From Halalkalicoccus tibetensis (lineage in GTDB: Archaea > Halobacteriota > Halobacteria > Halobacteriales > Halalkalicoccaceae): a stretch of 64,000 nucleotides of DNA. The notes beneath the pieces were generated by a model. That model saw only the letters and a program-made list of their open reading frames with translations. It did no database searches and was not told the origin of the DNA. Below are positions 43,465 to 52,706 of this stretch, in pieces. Numbering within the stretch: the first letter of the stretch is position 1; each line of letters begins with the position of its first letter. A program made the translations under genes and the position numbers. The stretch covers positions 620,001 to 684,000 of the forward strand of contig NZ_JBBMXV010000003.1 of the NCBI RefSeq assembly GCF_037996645.1, read 5' to 3'.

Positions 43465-43893
43465 ATGTCAAGAGCCGATTCCGGCTACGGACACATCGTG
43501 ACCGAGCGCGTCCCGTCGGACGCGAACAGATACCGGTGGCATCTCCTACGTTACCTCCGTAGCTGTCGCTACCCGGCGTCGGTCGCCGAGCTGAGCGAGT
43601 ACATCGCTCCCCGGGTCGGCGCGGACCCGGACGTCATCGAGGAGACGATCGAGGAGCGGGACCTGCCGGCGCTGGCCGACTGTGACGCGATCGAGTACGA
43701 CCCCGGCTCGGGGCTGGCCTGCCTCTCCGAGAGGGGATCGTTCGCGGACTGCGTCCGGTCCGCGTTCGCCGTGGGCGCTCTCTCCCATCTGAAACCCCCG
43801 CGGCTCGAGTCGATCCCGAGCGAGGGGCCCGATGCCTTCGAGGCCGAGATGGCCCTGGCCCCGTCGACGCCGGAGGGCCCCTCCGGACTGTAG
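43465..43893 (+). CDS. Haloarchaeal HTH protein (DUF7344-like)
   Basis: The ATG at 43465 is preferred over 43450. The 142-residue protein has YRWHLLRYLRSCRYPASVAE and LSEYIAPRVGADPDVIEETI, a winged-helix of the kind labelled DUF7344 in haloarchaea, with ALADCDAIEYDPGSGLACL as the wing. A similar architecture occurs at 59635-60015. It is probably a DNA-binding regulator; the ligand is unknown. Confidence 0.7.
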   Translation: MSRADSGYGHIVTERVPSDANRYRWHLLRYLRSCRYPASVAELSEYIAPRVGADPDVIEETIEERDLPALADCDAIEYDPGSGLACLSERGSFADCVRSAFAVGALSHLKPPRLESIPSEGPDAFEAEMALAPSTPEGPSGL

Positions 43894-43987
43894 CGGTCTT
43901 CCCCCACGCAGCCGGAGTCGACTCCCGTTGCCGGCCCGTCACGACGGCCACCGATCCCTTTTTTGTTCGACGGACATCACGTATGCC

Positions 43988-45061
43988 GTGAACCGCCGCT
44001 CCGCACTGCAGACGCTCGGCCTCGGCGCTGCGGCCGGTTCGCTGTCGATGGCGGGCTGTCTCGACCGGTTCACCGCCACGCCCGTCGTCCTCGGGATCTA
44101 TCCGGGCGAGGACTGGGGACGGATCGACCCCTTCGAGCGGTGGCTCGGGCGGGGCTTCGCCGTCACGACCCACTACGTCGACGCGGCGATCCCCGACGAC
44201 AGCCGCCGGCAGTTCGTCTCGGAGGAGATGACGACCCAGTGGGAACGGGGGCGCGTCCCGATGGTGACTTGGCAGCCCTTCCCCCGGGAGTCGACGACGG
44301 GAAGCGTCACCCGGGCGATCGCCGCCGGGTCGTACGACGACCTCCTGTCCGCCTGGGGCGAGGATCTCGCGCGCTGGGTTTCGGACGGATCCGGCGACCG
44401 GATGTTCTACTTCCGGCCGTTCCCGGAGATGAACGGCGACTGGATCCCGTGGGGGGCCGACGCGACGACGATCGACGACTTCGTCGCGGCGTGGCGTCGC
44501 CTCCACGGGACGGTGGCCGAAACGGGTCTGACCGACGAGCAGGTCCAGTGGGTCTGGAACCCGAACGCCACCGAACACGGTAGCCACGACACCGAGTCGT
44601 ACTACCCGGGTGACGAGTACGTCGACTGGATCGGGATCGACGGCTACAATTTCGGCGACAGCCGGGACGGCTCACGTTGGCAGTCCCCCGAGTCGGTGTT
44701 CGACCCGATGTTCGAGCGCCTGACCGACCTGGCCGAGAAGCCGCTCACCCTCCCCGAGTTCGGTACCACCTCCTATCGCGACGGGCGCTATCGCCCGGCC
44801 CAGAAGGCAGCGTGGATCGACGACGCCTTCGACTACATCGAGCGACGTGGGATCCGGATGGCCTGCTGGTTCAACATCGACAAGGAGACCGACTGGGCGG
44901 TCTTCGACGGCGAGCGCGGGACCGACAGCTACGCCGACGGCGACTCGCGGACCTACGACGTCTACGGGACCTATCGCGAACGCGCGACCACCGACCGCTA
45001 CGTCACCAGCGAGGGCGACACGCCCATCCCGACCGATGCGTTCCGCGGTCGACTCGACTGA
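43988..45061 (+). CDS. Glycoside hydrolase family 26-like lipoprotein
   Basis: A GTG at 43988 starts a Tat signal (NRRSALQTLGLGAAAGSLSM) with a lipobox ending at Cys24. The 357-residue protein then shows GIYPGEDWG, WQPFPRESTTG, YFRPFPEMNGDW with the acid/base Glu147 and LPEFGTT with the nucleophile Glu257. This is the GH26 (beta-mannanase, clan GH-A) arrangement. Other frames in the region are shadows. It should act outside the cell on a beta-linked glycan. Confidence 0.82.
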   Translation: MNRRSALQTLGLGAAAGSLSMAGCLDRFTATPVVLGIYPGEDWGRIDPFERWLGRGFAVTTHYVDAAIPDDSRRQFVSEEMTTQWERGRVPMVTWQPFPRESTTGSVTRAIAAGSYDDLLSAWGEDLARWVSDGSGDRMFYFRPFPEMNGDWIPWGADATTIDDFVAAWRRLHGTVAETGLTDEQVQWVWNPNATEHGSHDTESYYPGDEYVDWIGIDGYNFGDSRDGSRWQSPESVFDPMFERLTDLAEKPLTLPEFGTTSYRDGRYRPAQKAAWIDDAFDYIERRGIRMACWFNIDKETDWAVFDGERGTDSYADGDSRTYDVYGTYRERATTDRYVTSEGDTPIPTDAFRGRLD

Positions 45062-45225
45062 CCGGCCCGACTGCACGCCGAGGCGGTCGTCGTCTCTCCG
45101 TTCGCGTCGGAACGAACGGGAGGACGGAGGGGCCCACGAGGGTCGTTTGCATTCATAGGCCGAAGTCTGAAACGGCTCACAGCGCTTCGTTCGGGTACGG
45201 CGGACCCCTACCGCCCGATTCTACC

Positions 45226-45633
45226 ATGCAAGAAAACGCATTTCTCGATGCCGTCGAGCGACACGCGGATCTCGAATCGCGCGACCAAGCATACACCGTG
45301 ACGAGCGCGACGCTGACCGTTCTCGGCCAGCGTATCACCGAAGGCGAGGCCGAGAACGTCGCCTCCCAGCTTCCCGCCCATCTCGACGACCTGCTGATGA
45401 GCAAGAGCGCGGAGGCCGAGGAGTTCTCGGCCGACCGGTTCGTCTCGCGGATCGACGATCGCGAGGACGTCCTGAGCGACGTCGACGCCGACGCCGAGCA
45501 CCACGCCCGAGCCGTACTGACGGTGCTGGGCGACGCCGTCAGCGGAAGCGAGCTCGAGGACGCACGCGAGCAGCTCCCCGACGAGTTCGACCCGCTGTTC
45601 GAGCCCGTCGACCTGAGCGAACAGCAGTACTGA
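45226..45633 (+). CDS. DUF2267 protein
   Basis: From ATG 45226 the 135-residue acidic protein contains two copies of the DUF2267 helical unit: TVTSATLTVLGQRITEGEAE with NVASQLPAHLDDLL, and ARAVLTVLGDAVSGSELEDA with REQLPDEFDPLFE. The family is common in halophiles and cyanobacteria, often in stress contexts, with no known activity. It is cytosolic. Confidence 0.85.
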   Translation: MQENAFLDAVERHADLESRDQAYTVTSATLTVLGQRITEGEAENVASQLPAHLDDLLMSKSAEAEEFSADRFVSRIDDREDVLSDVDADAEHHARAVLTVLGDAVSGSELEDAREQLPDEFDPLFEPVDLSEQQY

Positions 45634-45796
45634 CGCCGCCGATCTTTCCTCGAGTCGTACGGAGCCGCCGCTGACCTTTGATTCCGACGACCCGTTTCGT
45701 CGACGCGCAGCTCCCGCTTCCACTCGCTTCAACAATTCAAATATGTGAAATAAGAGCTATTTAGTTGTAGTTTAATAGGGGTTGTACTTACAACTC

Positions 45797-47032
45797 ATGT
45801 TGAACTCACGATCTACGATCGCGGTCTGTCTCGTCTGCTTGACGGTCCTCCTGGCCGGCTGTGCGGGGTTCGGGACGGAGGACCCGGCGGCCGAGGCCGA
45901 CGAACCCGAACCCGAGGAGGCGGACGACCTCGAGGACGCGGCCGACGCGACCGACGGCGACGACCCGGACGAAGCGAACGTCGGTAACGATGCCGACGAC
46001 GAACCGACCGACGACGCTGACGACGCCTCGCCCGAAAGCGACGACACTGACGGGAGCGAGGACGACGGTGTCTTCAAACTCGACGACGGCGAGGAGGCCG
46101 ACGAGGACGACGCCATCGATGCCGGCGACGGCGACGCCGTCGAGAACGACACCGACGAAACGGCGTCGGGTGCCGACGGGGAAACGAGCGATCAGCAGGA
46201 CGCCGCCGACGCCGATGACGCCGATGCGGCTATCGACGACGGCGGGGAGCAGGACGCGGACGGAACGGACGAGCAGGACGACACCGATGAACAGGACGTC
46301 GATGAGGAAACGAGCGCCGACGAGGAGGGCGACACGAACGAGCAGAGCGATGAAGACGGCGACGGAACCGAGGACGTCGACGAACAGGACGCTGAGGACG
46401 GCGACGGAACCGAGGACGCCGACGAACAGGACGCCGACGACGCTGACGACGGGGAGGAGGCTCACAGCGATGACGCTGACGCCGACGAGGAGCACACCCT
46501 CACCGTCACCGCCGAGGACGTCGTGACAGGCGAGCCCGCCGACGACGCCTCCTTCCTCCTCCAGCAGGACGGCGAGACGATCGGCGAGGAACAGCACGGC
46601 GAGACGGCCACCTTCGAGGGGCTCGAGGACGGTGACTACGAGCTCGCCGTCTACGAAGCCACCGCCGACTGGGGCTACGACACGACGATCACGATCGACG
46701 GCGACGACGTCGAGCACACCGCCCAGGTCGACCGGATGTACGTCTACTGGGCGACCGTCGAAGCCACCGTCGTCGACGAGTCCGGCGACCCCCTCGAGGG
46801 TGAGACCGTGACGGTCAACGGGCAGGGGATCCCGACCGACGAGGACGGCGTCGCGCTCTACGACCGCGAGTTCCACTACGCCGACGAGACCGAGGTAATC
46901 GCCGAGTACGGCGACCAGTCCGAGACGTTCGTCTTCGATCGCGAGAACGACGACGTCGAGACGGTGACCTTCGAGGCCGACACCGAAGGCGGGGACCCCG
47001 ACGAGCAACTGGCACTGACGATCGCCCCGTAG
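45797..47032 (+). CDS. Large acidic lipoprotein with two beta-sandwich-like domains
   Basis: The ATG at 45797 is preferred over the upstream TTG. The 411-residue product has a lipobox ending in LLAGC and then about 220 residues almost entirely of Asp, Glu and small residues with EQDxxDGDGTED-type repeats. A C-terminal part of two carboxypeptidase-regulatory-like domains follows: DASFLLQQDGETIGEEQ with GLEDGDYELAVY, then VVDESGDPLEGETVTVNGQG. It is the bigger relative of the 1028-1651 lipoprotein. The acidic spacer would hold the domains away from the membrane at high salt. Confidence 0.82.
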   Translation: MLNSRSTIAVCLVCLTVLLAGCAGFGTEDPAAEADEPEPEEADDLEDAADATDGDDPDEANVGNDADDEPTDDADDASPESDDTDGSEDDGVFKLDDGEEADEDDAIDAGDGDAVENDTDETASGADGETSDQQDAADADDADAAIDDGGEQDADGTDEQDDTDEQDVDEETSADEEGDTNEQSDEDGDGTEDVDEQDAEDGDGTEDADEQDADDADDGEEAHSDDADADEEHTLTVTAEDVVTGEPADDASFLLQQDGETIGEEQHGETATFEGLEDGDYELAVYEATADWGYDTTITIDGDDVEHTAQVDRMYVYWATVEATVVDESGDPLEGETVTVNGQGIPTDEDGVALYDREFHYADETEVIAEYGDQSETFVFDRENDDVETVTFEADTEGGDPDEQLALTIAP

Positions 47033-47172
47033 CCGTCGGACCCGGTCCGTTCCTCGCCGCTTCGACGCTCCGATCCGTCCCCGTAGTATCTTACTATGTC
47101 ATATTATAGCATCTAGTCTATCGGGATCATATATGGAGAAGGTTTATCAGGGGAAACGGCGATGAACCGGTA

Positions 47173-47418
47173 ATGAGTACTGCACAACCGGAGTACGAAC
47201 ACGACGCCGACGCGACCCTCGAGGGACTCCCGACCACGCTCGAATCGAGCAACTCGAAGCTCGTCTACTTCTACCTGAGCGCCGCCGACAGTGCGACCGT
47301 CGACGACCTCCAGTCGGCTCTGGACATGAAGCAGCTCGCGCTGTTCCCCGTCCTCCAGACCCTCGAAAGCGAGGACCTGATCACGCGCAACGGCGAGACA
47401 TACGCCCTCGCGGCGTAA
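47173..47418 (+). CDS. Small winged-helix regulator (TrmB-like)
   Basis: The 81-residue protein has a winged helix: ESSNSKLVYFYLSAADSATV, DDLQSALDMKQLALFPVLQT and LESEDLITRNGETYALAA. It shares the recognition helix and wing with the protein at 15229-15486, so both belong to one local family. It lies just downstream of the acidic lipoprotein. Confidence 0.78.
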   Translation: MSTAQPEYEHDADATLEGLPTTLESSNSKLVYFYLSAADSATVDDLQSALDMKQLALFPVLQTLESEDLITRNGETYALAA

Positions 47419-47535
47419 GGAGCGAGACGTTGGTTCCCGTCCTTTTCGACTCCCCAGAGCGTTCCGGCGCACCGATCGCGATCGGCAAGCCGAACGGTCA
47501 CGGAACACGGCCACCACCCTGTTACACCTAGATCC

Positions 47536-47730
47536 ATGGACATCACCGAGCTCGCCGCGGAGCTACAGGCCGACGACCCCGACCTCCCACGGGCCGAAGC
47601 GGCGTTCGTCGAGACCGTCGAAGCCGCCCAGGCGGACCTCGAGGCCGGCGAGATCGACCGCGACGAGTACGACGAACGGGTTGCGCGGGCGAGCGACCGC
47701 TACCGGAACGCGACCGAGTCGGACGGCTGA
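47536..47730 (+). CDS. Small acidic helical protein
   Basis: The 64-residue ORF is Ala- and Glu-rich with two predicted helices (AAFVETVEAAQADLEAGEID and EYDERVARASDRYRN). It resembles short helical segments such as SHOCT-like ends but no family is certain. It may form a two-helix hairpin. It is separate from neighbours by about 100 bases on each side. Confidence 0.55.
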   Translation: MDITELAAELQADDPDLPRAEAAFVETVEAAQADLEAGEIDRDEYDERVARASDRYRNATESDG

Positions 47731-47815
47731 TCGGCGACGGGGCCGATAGTCGGGGACGGATCGACCACGCCCCGAACGGCAGAGTCATCACGCTCGATCC
47801 GGTAGTGGAGACCCG

Positions 47816-48028
47816 ATGGCTCAAAGCACCGCGACGTTCACCGTCGAGGGTATCGACTCCGAGGACGACAGCCACGCGATCGCCGACGAGCTCGGCGAGG
47901 TCGACGGCGTGATGGGGATCGATATCGACCCGGAGAGCGGCGAGGCGGCGGTCAAATACGACGAGGACGTCCTCGCGGAGGAGCGGGTCAAGATCACCGT
48001 TCGCGAGCTGGGATACGACGTCGAGTAA
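47816..48028 (+). CDS. HMA-fold protein without metal-binding cysteines
   Basis: The 70-residue protein follows the ferredoxin-like HMA (copper chaperone) pattern: TATFTVEGIDSEDDSHAIAD, then VDGVMGIDIDPESGEAAVKY and ITVRELGYDVE. The metal loop, normally GMTCxxC, reads GIDSEDD, so both Cys are lost. It therefore cannot be a standard copper chaperone. It might have a structural or protein-interaction role. Confidence 0.75.
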   Translation: MAQSTATFTVEGIDSEDDSHAIADELGEVDGVMGIDIDPESGEAAVKYDEDVLAEERVKITVRELGYDVE

Positions 48029-48103
48029 CTGCCGAGGCTTTCTCACGCCTTTCAAGCGCCCTTCGGCCCTCCTCCGTGCCATATCCATTCACCCGGAAGA
48101 CTT

Positions 48104-48114
48104 ATTATATAAAA
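48104..48114 (+). promoter_or_regulatory. TATA-box-like element
   Basis: TTATATAAAA lies about 30 bases before the ATG at 48144, the normal distance for a leaderless or short-leader haloarchaeal transcript. Confidence 0.45.
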
Positions 48115-48143
48115 CATGTGTATGAATACATAAGAGCAACAAT

Positions 48144-48404
48144 ATGTCGACTACGACCGGCTACGAGGGGCTTGATAGGGCTCATGACGGAACCGAGTTC
48201 GCCGTCCGGACGGCACGGGCGCTGTGTCTCGCTGCTGGTATCACCACGTTGATAGCCGCGGTGCTGGTCTGGGCCCTGCTGTTCTCACCGTCCCTGATCG
48301 CCCCAGCGCGGGCCGGGGCGCTGCTCGGCGCGATCGTCTTCGGGTGGAGTTCGGTCTCGCTGCTGGCCGGCGCCGTCTTCGCTGCTGCGAACACCGCCCT
48401 CTGA
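48144..48404 (+). CDS. Two-helix membrane protein
   Basis: The 86-residue protein has a short polar N-terminus and two membrane segments: LCLAAGITTLIAAVLVWALL and ALLGAIVFGWSSVSLLAGAV, ending in AANTAL. No family is recognised. A TATA-like element is placed well for it. Confidence 0.65.
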   Translation: MSTTTGYEGLDRAHDGTEFAVRTARALCLAAGITTLIAAVLVWALLFSPSLIAPARAGALLGAIVFGWSSVSLLAGAVFAAANTAL

Positions 48405-48503
48405 TACCCGAAGCGGGATCGGCGAACGCTCCTTACGAACGACCCTGTAGCAACGCCGGCCCGAGCGACGTCTTCAGGCGGTTGATTTCGCTTCGCCGGA
48501 CCC

Positions 48504-49694
48504 TCACTTCGGATCGAGCGCGCTCGCCGCCGCGCCCGCGCCGGCCTCGGGGTCGACGTCCGCGCCCCCGTCGGCCAGCACCGAGCCGAACGCCGCCATG
48601 AACTGCGTGACGTTGGCCGGCCGGGCCGAGTGACCCATACAGCCCACGCGGAAGACCTCCCCGTCGAGCGCGCCCAGCCCGCCGACGATCTCGATCCCGT
48701 GGTCCTCGATCAGGCGGTCGATAACCTCGCCGTCGTCGACGCCGTCGGGCACGCGAACGGGGTTGAGCGTCGGCAACCAGTGCTCGTCGGCCACGTTCAG
48801 CCCGATACCCATCGCCTCGACGCCCTCCTTGAGCGCGCCCGCGACGCGCTCGTGACGGTCCCACGTCCCCTCGAGGCCCTCCTCGCTCACGAGCCGAAGC
48901 GCCTCGCGCAGCGCGTACAGCGTCGAGATCGGGCCGGTGTGGTGGTAGTTGCGCTCCTCGCCCCAGTACTCCCAGACCCCCTCGAAGTCGAGATACCACG
49001 ACCGGACGGGCTCCTCGCGGGTGCGGACCTTCTCGACTGCGCGCTCGTTGAACGTGATCGGGCTCGCGCCCGGCGGCGCCGAGAGACACTTCTGGGAGCC
49101 CGAGTAGACGGCGTCGACGTCCCACTCGTCGGTATGGAACTCGACGCCGCCCAGCGAGGCGACCGTGTCCGCGACGACGTAGGCGTCGTTCTCGTGGGCG
49201 ATCCCGGTCAGGTCCGAAACGCTCGTCTGGCGAACCCCGGTCGAGGTCTCGCCGTGGACGAACCCGAAGACCGTCGGGGAGTGCTCGTCGAAGGCCGCCT
49301 CGACGTCCGCGGGGTCCAGCGGCTCGCCCCACGGCGCCTCGACGGTGACGACCTCGCCGCCGGCGCGTTCGGCGATCTCGCCCATTCGCGCCCCGAAGTA
49401 GCCGTTGTCGGGCACCAATACGGTCTCGCCGGGCTCGACGAGGTTTCCGAAGGCGGTCTCCATCGCGGCCGAACCGGTTCCACTGACCGCGAACGTATGC
49501 TCGTTGTCGGTCTGAAAGAGGTAGCGAAGCCCGTCCTGGACGTCGTTCATGACCTCGACGCAGTAGTCGTCGAGATAGCCGACCAGCGGCGTCGCCATCG
49601 AGCGCAGCACGCGGGGATGGACGTCGCTCGGGCCGGGGCCCATCAGCGTTCGATCCGGCGGGACGAGCTCGTCGATCTCGGGCGCGTCGTTCAT
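48504..49694 (-). CDS. Class V aminotransferase (alanine/serine-glyoxylate type)
   Basis: The 396-residue protein begins with DRTLMGPGPSDVHPRVL, has HTFAVSGTGSAAMETAFGNL for the cofactor phosphate, Asp in YVVADTVASLGG and the PLP Lys in YSGSQKCLSAPPG. The closing GCMGHSARPANV is characteristic of alanine-glyoxylate/serine-glyoxylate aminotransferases. An overlapping long reading frame (48433-49728) on the same strand is a shadow. It would interconvert glyoxylate and an amino donor. Confidence 0.9.
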   Translation of the reverse strand: MNDAPEIDELVPPDRTLMGPGPSDVHPRVLRSMATPLVGYLDDYCVEVMNDVQDGLRYLFQTDNEHTFAVSGTGSAAMETAFGNLVEPGETVLVPDNGYFGARMGEIAERAGGEVVTVEAPWGEPLDPADVEAAFDEHSPTVFGFVHGETSTGVRQTSVSDLTGIAHENDAYVVADTVASLGGVEFHTDEWDVDAVYSGSQKCLSAPPGASPITFNERAVEKVRTREEPVRSWYLDFEGVWEYWGEERNYHHTGPISTLYALREALRLVSEEGLEGTWDRHERVAGALKEGVEAMGIGLNVADEHWLPTLNPVRVPDGVDDGEVIDRLIEDHGIEIVGGLGALDGEVFRVGCMGHSARPANVTQFMAAFGSVLADGGADVDPEAGAGAAASALDPK

Positions 49695-49926
49695 ACCCCC
49701 ACTCTGCCCGTACCGGGGTAAAAAGCATCCGAACTACATGCTTGCGATCGCGTATTCCTCTTCTGGTATCCGAACTCGACCATTGGAGGCCTGAATCGAC
49801 GGTTCGGTGTCTCTACCGCCCTGATTCCTGCCGTTCTGGAGCTGCATCCCTAACGTGACTATATGACATTACTATACAGATACATTTATAGAAGTATTAA
49901 TATCTTATGAGACTATTTGGAACGGT

Positions 49927-50910
49927 ATGAGGCGACGTAACGCACTCAAGTGGATCGGTGGTCTCGCTGGTGTCGGACTAGTTGGACCGGGCATAGTGAG
50001 CGCGGAGGACGAACTCCCTCGGGAGAACTCGCGATGGTACACACATGATGAGGTCATGGAACGGCTGGATCGGCTAGAGCGAACGGGCCGTGGTACGGTC
50101 TCACTGGAGGAGATCGGTGAGAGTATCGAGGGCCGTGAGCTCGTCGTTGCGACCGTCGGGAGCGGCGAGACGGACGTCTTCATCACGACCGAACAACACG
50201 GCGACGAACCGACTGGGACGAGTACGATCTTCCAGATCCTGCAGAGGTTGTCGGCGGGCGGTCAGAACACCGCACAGATTCGCGAGGCTCTGACCATCCA
50301 CGTTCTTCCGATGCACAATCCGGACGGAGGCATGCGAAACCAGCGTGTAAACGCTGATGGCGTCGACCCGAACCGACAGCACCACTACGATCCCGGATCG
50401 GACGACAACCCGTCCCCGGAGACGCAGGCGATGATCGACTACGTGACTGACCTCGATCCGGAGTGGGTCGCGGACCTCCACACGCAGACGGGTGACTACG
50501 TCGATGATGACGGGGAATCGATCCGTGCGTCGAACTTCTGGCCGATCGCCCCGGACGCCGACGAGGACGCGATCGAGCTCTCGAAGCAGATGAACTGGGC
50601 GATATACGACGAGGTCAACGATCAATACGGCTTCGCAAACATCTCGCAGTATCCGGGCGGCACCGGCGCGAACATCGCCCGCAACGCCTACGGAATTCGC
50701 GGCTACGGTAGCGTCCTACTAGAGATGACTGGTCAGGTCGACGACCGTGGCGAGCGCATGGAGGGGATGATGATTCGTCACATGCGAGCGGAAGTCGAAA
50801 CCCTGCTCGAGGAGACCGCGGACGGATCGCTCTATGACCGCGACTCGGAGCTGGCGGAGACGATCCCGGAGCGTGGCCCCCGTTCACCGTGGCCGTGGGA
50901 CAACGAGTGA
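49927..50910 (+). CDS. Tat-exported M14 zinc carboxypeptidase
   Basis: The 327-residue product has a twin-arginine-like start (RRRNALKWIGGLAGVGLVG) and a cleavage-like SAED. The M14 zinc ligands are His91 and Glu94 (EQHGDEPTG) and the later His in VADLHTQTGD; the general-base Glu is in VLLEMTGQ. The substrate-binding Asn/Arg appears as NPDGGMRNQR and DPNRQHHY. It should cut C-terminal residues from peptides outside the cell. A longer paralogue lies at 60374-61738. Confidence 0.88.
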   Translation: MRRRNALKWIGGLAGVGLVGPGIVSAEDELPRENSRWYTHDEVMERLDRLERTGRGTVSLEEIGESIEGRELVVATVGSGETDVFITTEQHGDEPTGTSTIFQILQRLSAGGQNTAQIREALTIHVLPMHNPDGGMRNQRVNADGVDPNRQHHYDPGSDDNPSPETQAMIDYVTDLDPEWVADLHTQTGDYVDDDGESIRASNFWPIAPDADEDAIELSKQMNWAIYDEVNDQYGFANISQYPGGTGANIARNAYGIRGYGSVLLEMTGQVDDRGERMEGMMIRHMRAEVETLLEETADGSLYDRDSELAETIPERGPRSPWPWDNE

Positions 50911-50972
50911 TCCGAGCATAGCGTCGCGATAGTCCTCCACTCTTTCGATAACAGCGAAAATCGACAGTACGG

Positions 50973-52514
50973 CTACTTCAGGCGCATCGCGTCGGCCATG
51001 ACGTTTGCGATGTCGGTGTTGTCCCGCGCGGTGTTGAAGAACTCCGCGTTCGGGCCGTCGGCGTACAGCGGCACGTCGACGCCCGTGTGCCCGTGGGAGG
51101 TGAAGTCGATCAGCATCTGTCGGTTCATCAGGTCGCGTAGCGCGGGGACCTCGGCATACAGCGGCCCGAGGTCGATCGCCCGGTAGAGGTCCATCTCGCT
51201 CATGTTGCGGTCGAGATCGGCCAGCTCGATCCCGCCCACCTCCGACATGATCCGCTGGAGGTCCTCGATGCCCTCCATTCCCTCGTCGAGCGCCGGGATG
51301 ATCCCCTCGGTCACGCTCGCTTCGAGGGAGTCGATCATCTCGTAGTCGACGTTGTAGATGCCGTCGCGGGCGAGCGAGAACCCGCCACACTCGTGGTCGG
51401 CCGTCGTCACGACCAGCGTCTCGGGGGTGGCGTCATCGCGCGCGAAGTCGAGGCAGGCGCCGACGGCCTCGTCGCCCTCGAGCTGTTCGGCGAGGATCGC
51501 GGGATCGTTCTTGTGCCCGCAGTGGTCGACCCGGCCGGCCTCGACCATCAGGAAGAACCCCTCGTCGTGCCCGGAGAGCAACTCGATCGCCTTGTTCGTC
51601 ATCTCGACGAGCCCCGGCTGTGTCGTCTCGCCCTGGCGGTCGAGGTAGTAGTCCATGTGGCTGTCGTCGTCGGTGAACAGCCCGAGCACCGGCGCCTGCT
51701 CCACGCCGTCGAGCTCGTCCGCGGTCTCGACGATCTCGTAGCCCTGCTCCTCGGCGTCGCTCAGCAGGTCGCGACCGTCCTCGCGCTGGTCGGGATCGAA
51801 GAAGGCCTTCCCGCCGCCCAGCAGGACGTCGACGCCCGCGTCGTCCATGTACTGTTCGGCGATCTCGTCCTCCATGCGCCGGTGGGGGACGTGGGCGGCG
51901 AAGGCCGCCGGCGTCGCGTGGGTGATCCGCGTGGTGGTGACCAGCCCCGTCGCCTTCCCCGCGTCGCGGGCCGCCTCGAGGATGGTCTCGACCGGGGCGA
52001 ACTGGCCGTCCTCGTCGCGGATCCCCCCGATCGCGCCGTTATACGTCTTCACGCCCGCGCCGATCCCCGTCGCCGATCCCGCACAGTCGACGGCCCCCGG
52101 GCTCGTCGCTCCCGCCGCCGAATCGATGATCACCTCGTTGGGGTCCTCCGGGAAGACCGTCATCGTCCCGTGGGCTGCGTGGCGGTCCATATGCAGCGGC
52201 GTCACTGACGGGTCGGCGTTCATCGGGAACGCCTCCGCGTCGGCCTGATACGCCTTCAGGTAGCGCGCGCCGGTGACCTGGGTCGGCCCCATCCCGTCGT
52301 GGATGAAGGTGATCCCGTTGCGCGGTTCGTCGTCGTTCTCGCCCTCCTGGTCCTTCTCGTCGGAGTCGGTGTCGGTGGCCATCGCCGTCCCGCCGAACGC
52401 CGCGGCCCCCGTGACCGCGCCCAACCCCTTGATGAACGTCCGCCGCTCGGCCGAGATCGGCGGCAGGTCGTCCGGATCCGGTGTTGCACCGCCGCCACAA
52501 CAGTTGCTAGTCAT
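50973..52514 (-). CDS. phoA: Tat-exported alkaline phosphatase (PhoA family)
   Basis: The start is ATG 52514, two codons into the open frame, giving 513 residues. A twin-arginine segment (AERRTFIKGLGAVTGAAAFG) follows a Cys-rich N-terminus. Metal ligands appear in IHDGMGPTQ, EAGRVDHCGHKND, TTADHECGG and HGHTGVDVPLY. The nucleophile region reads IIDSAAGATSPGAVDCAG then SATGIGAGVKTYNG, about a dozen residues longer than the usual DSAAxATAxxTGxKTYNG. It releases phosphate from organic esters outside the cell. Confidence 0.88.
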   Translation of the reverse strand: MTSNCCGGGATPDPDDLPPISAERRTFIKGLGAVTGAAAFGGTAMATDTDSDEKDQEGENDDEPRNGITFIHDGMGPTQVTGARYLKAYQADAEAFPMNADPSVTPLHMDRHAAHGTMTVFPEDPNEVIIDSAAGATSPGAVDCAGSATGIGAGVKTYNGAIGGIRDEDGQFAPVETILEAARDAGKATGLVTTTRITHATPAAFAAHVPHRRMEDEIAEQYMDDAGVDVLLGGGKAFFDPDQREDGRDLLSDAEEQGYEIVETADELDGVEQAPVLGLFTDDDSHMDYYLDRQGETTQPGLVEMTNKAIELLSGHDEGFFLMVEAGRVDHCGHKNDPAILAEQLEGDEAVGACLDFARDDATPETLVVTTADHECGGFSLARDGIYNVDYEMIDSLEASVTEGIIPALDEGMEGIEDLQRIMSEVGGIELADLDRNMSEMDLYRAIDLGPLYAEVPALRDLMNRQMLIDFTSHGHTGVDVPLYADGPNAEFFNTARDNTDIANVMADAMRLK

Positions 52515-52706
52515 TATCAATGAAGAACTCGACCCCCCGCCGTGTTAGTTCTTTCCCGGGGTTAGGTTACGTATCCGGTCTGAGGTAATTGAACACCTGC
52601 CGTCGAAAGGACAGTCCGATCCCGGTGTGAATGGACGTGGGGGACGGGCCGCTCGGCGGTCGGTCTGCAGAGCCGAAAACGCTCGCATGCCGCGTTCGAA
52701 CCGCGA

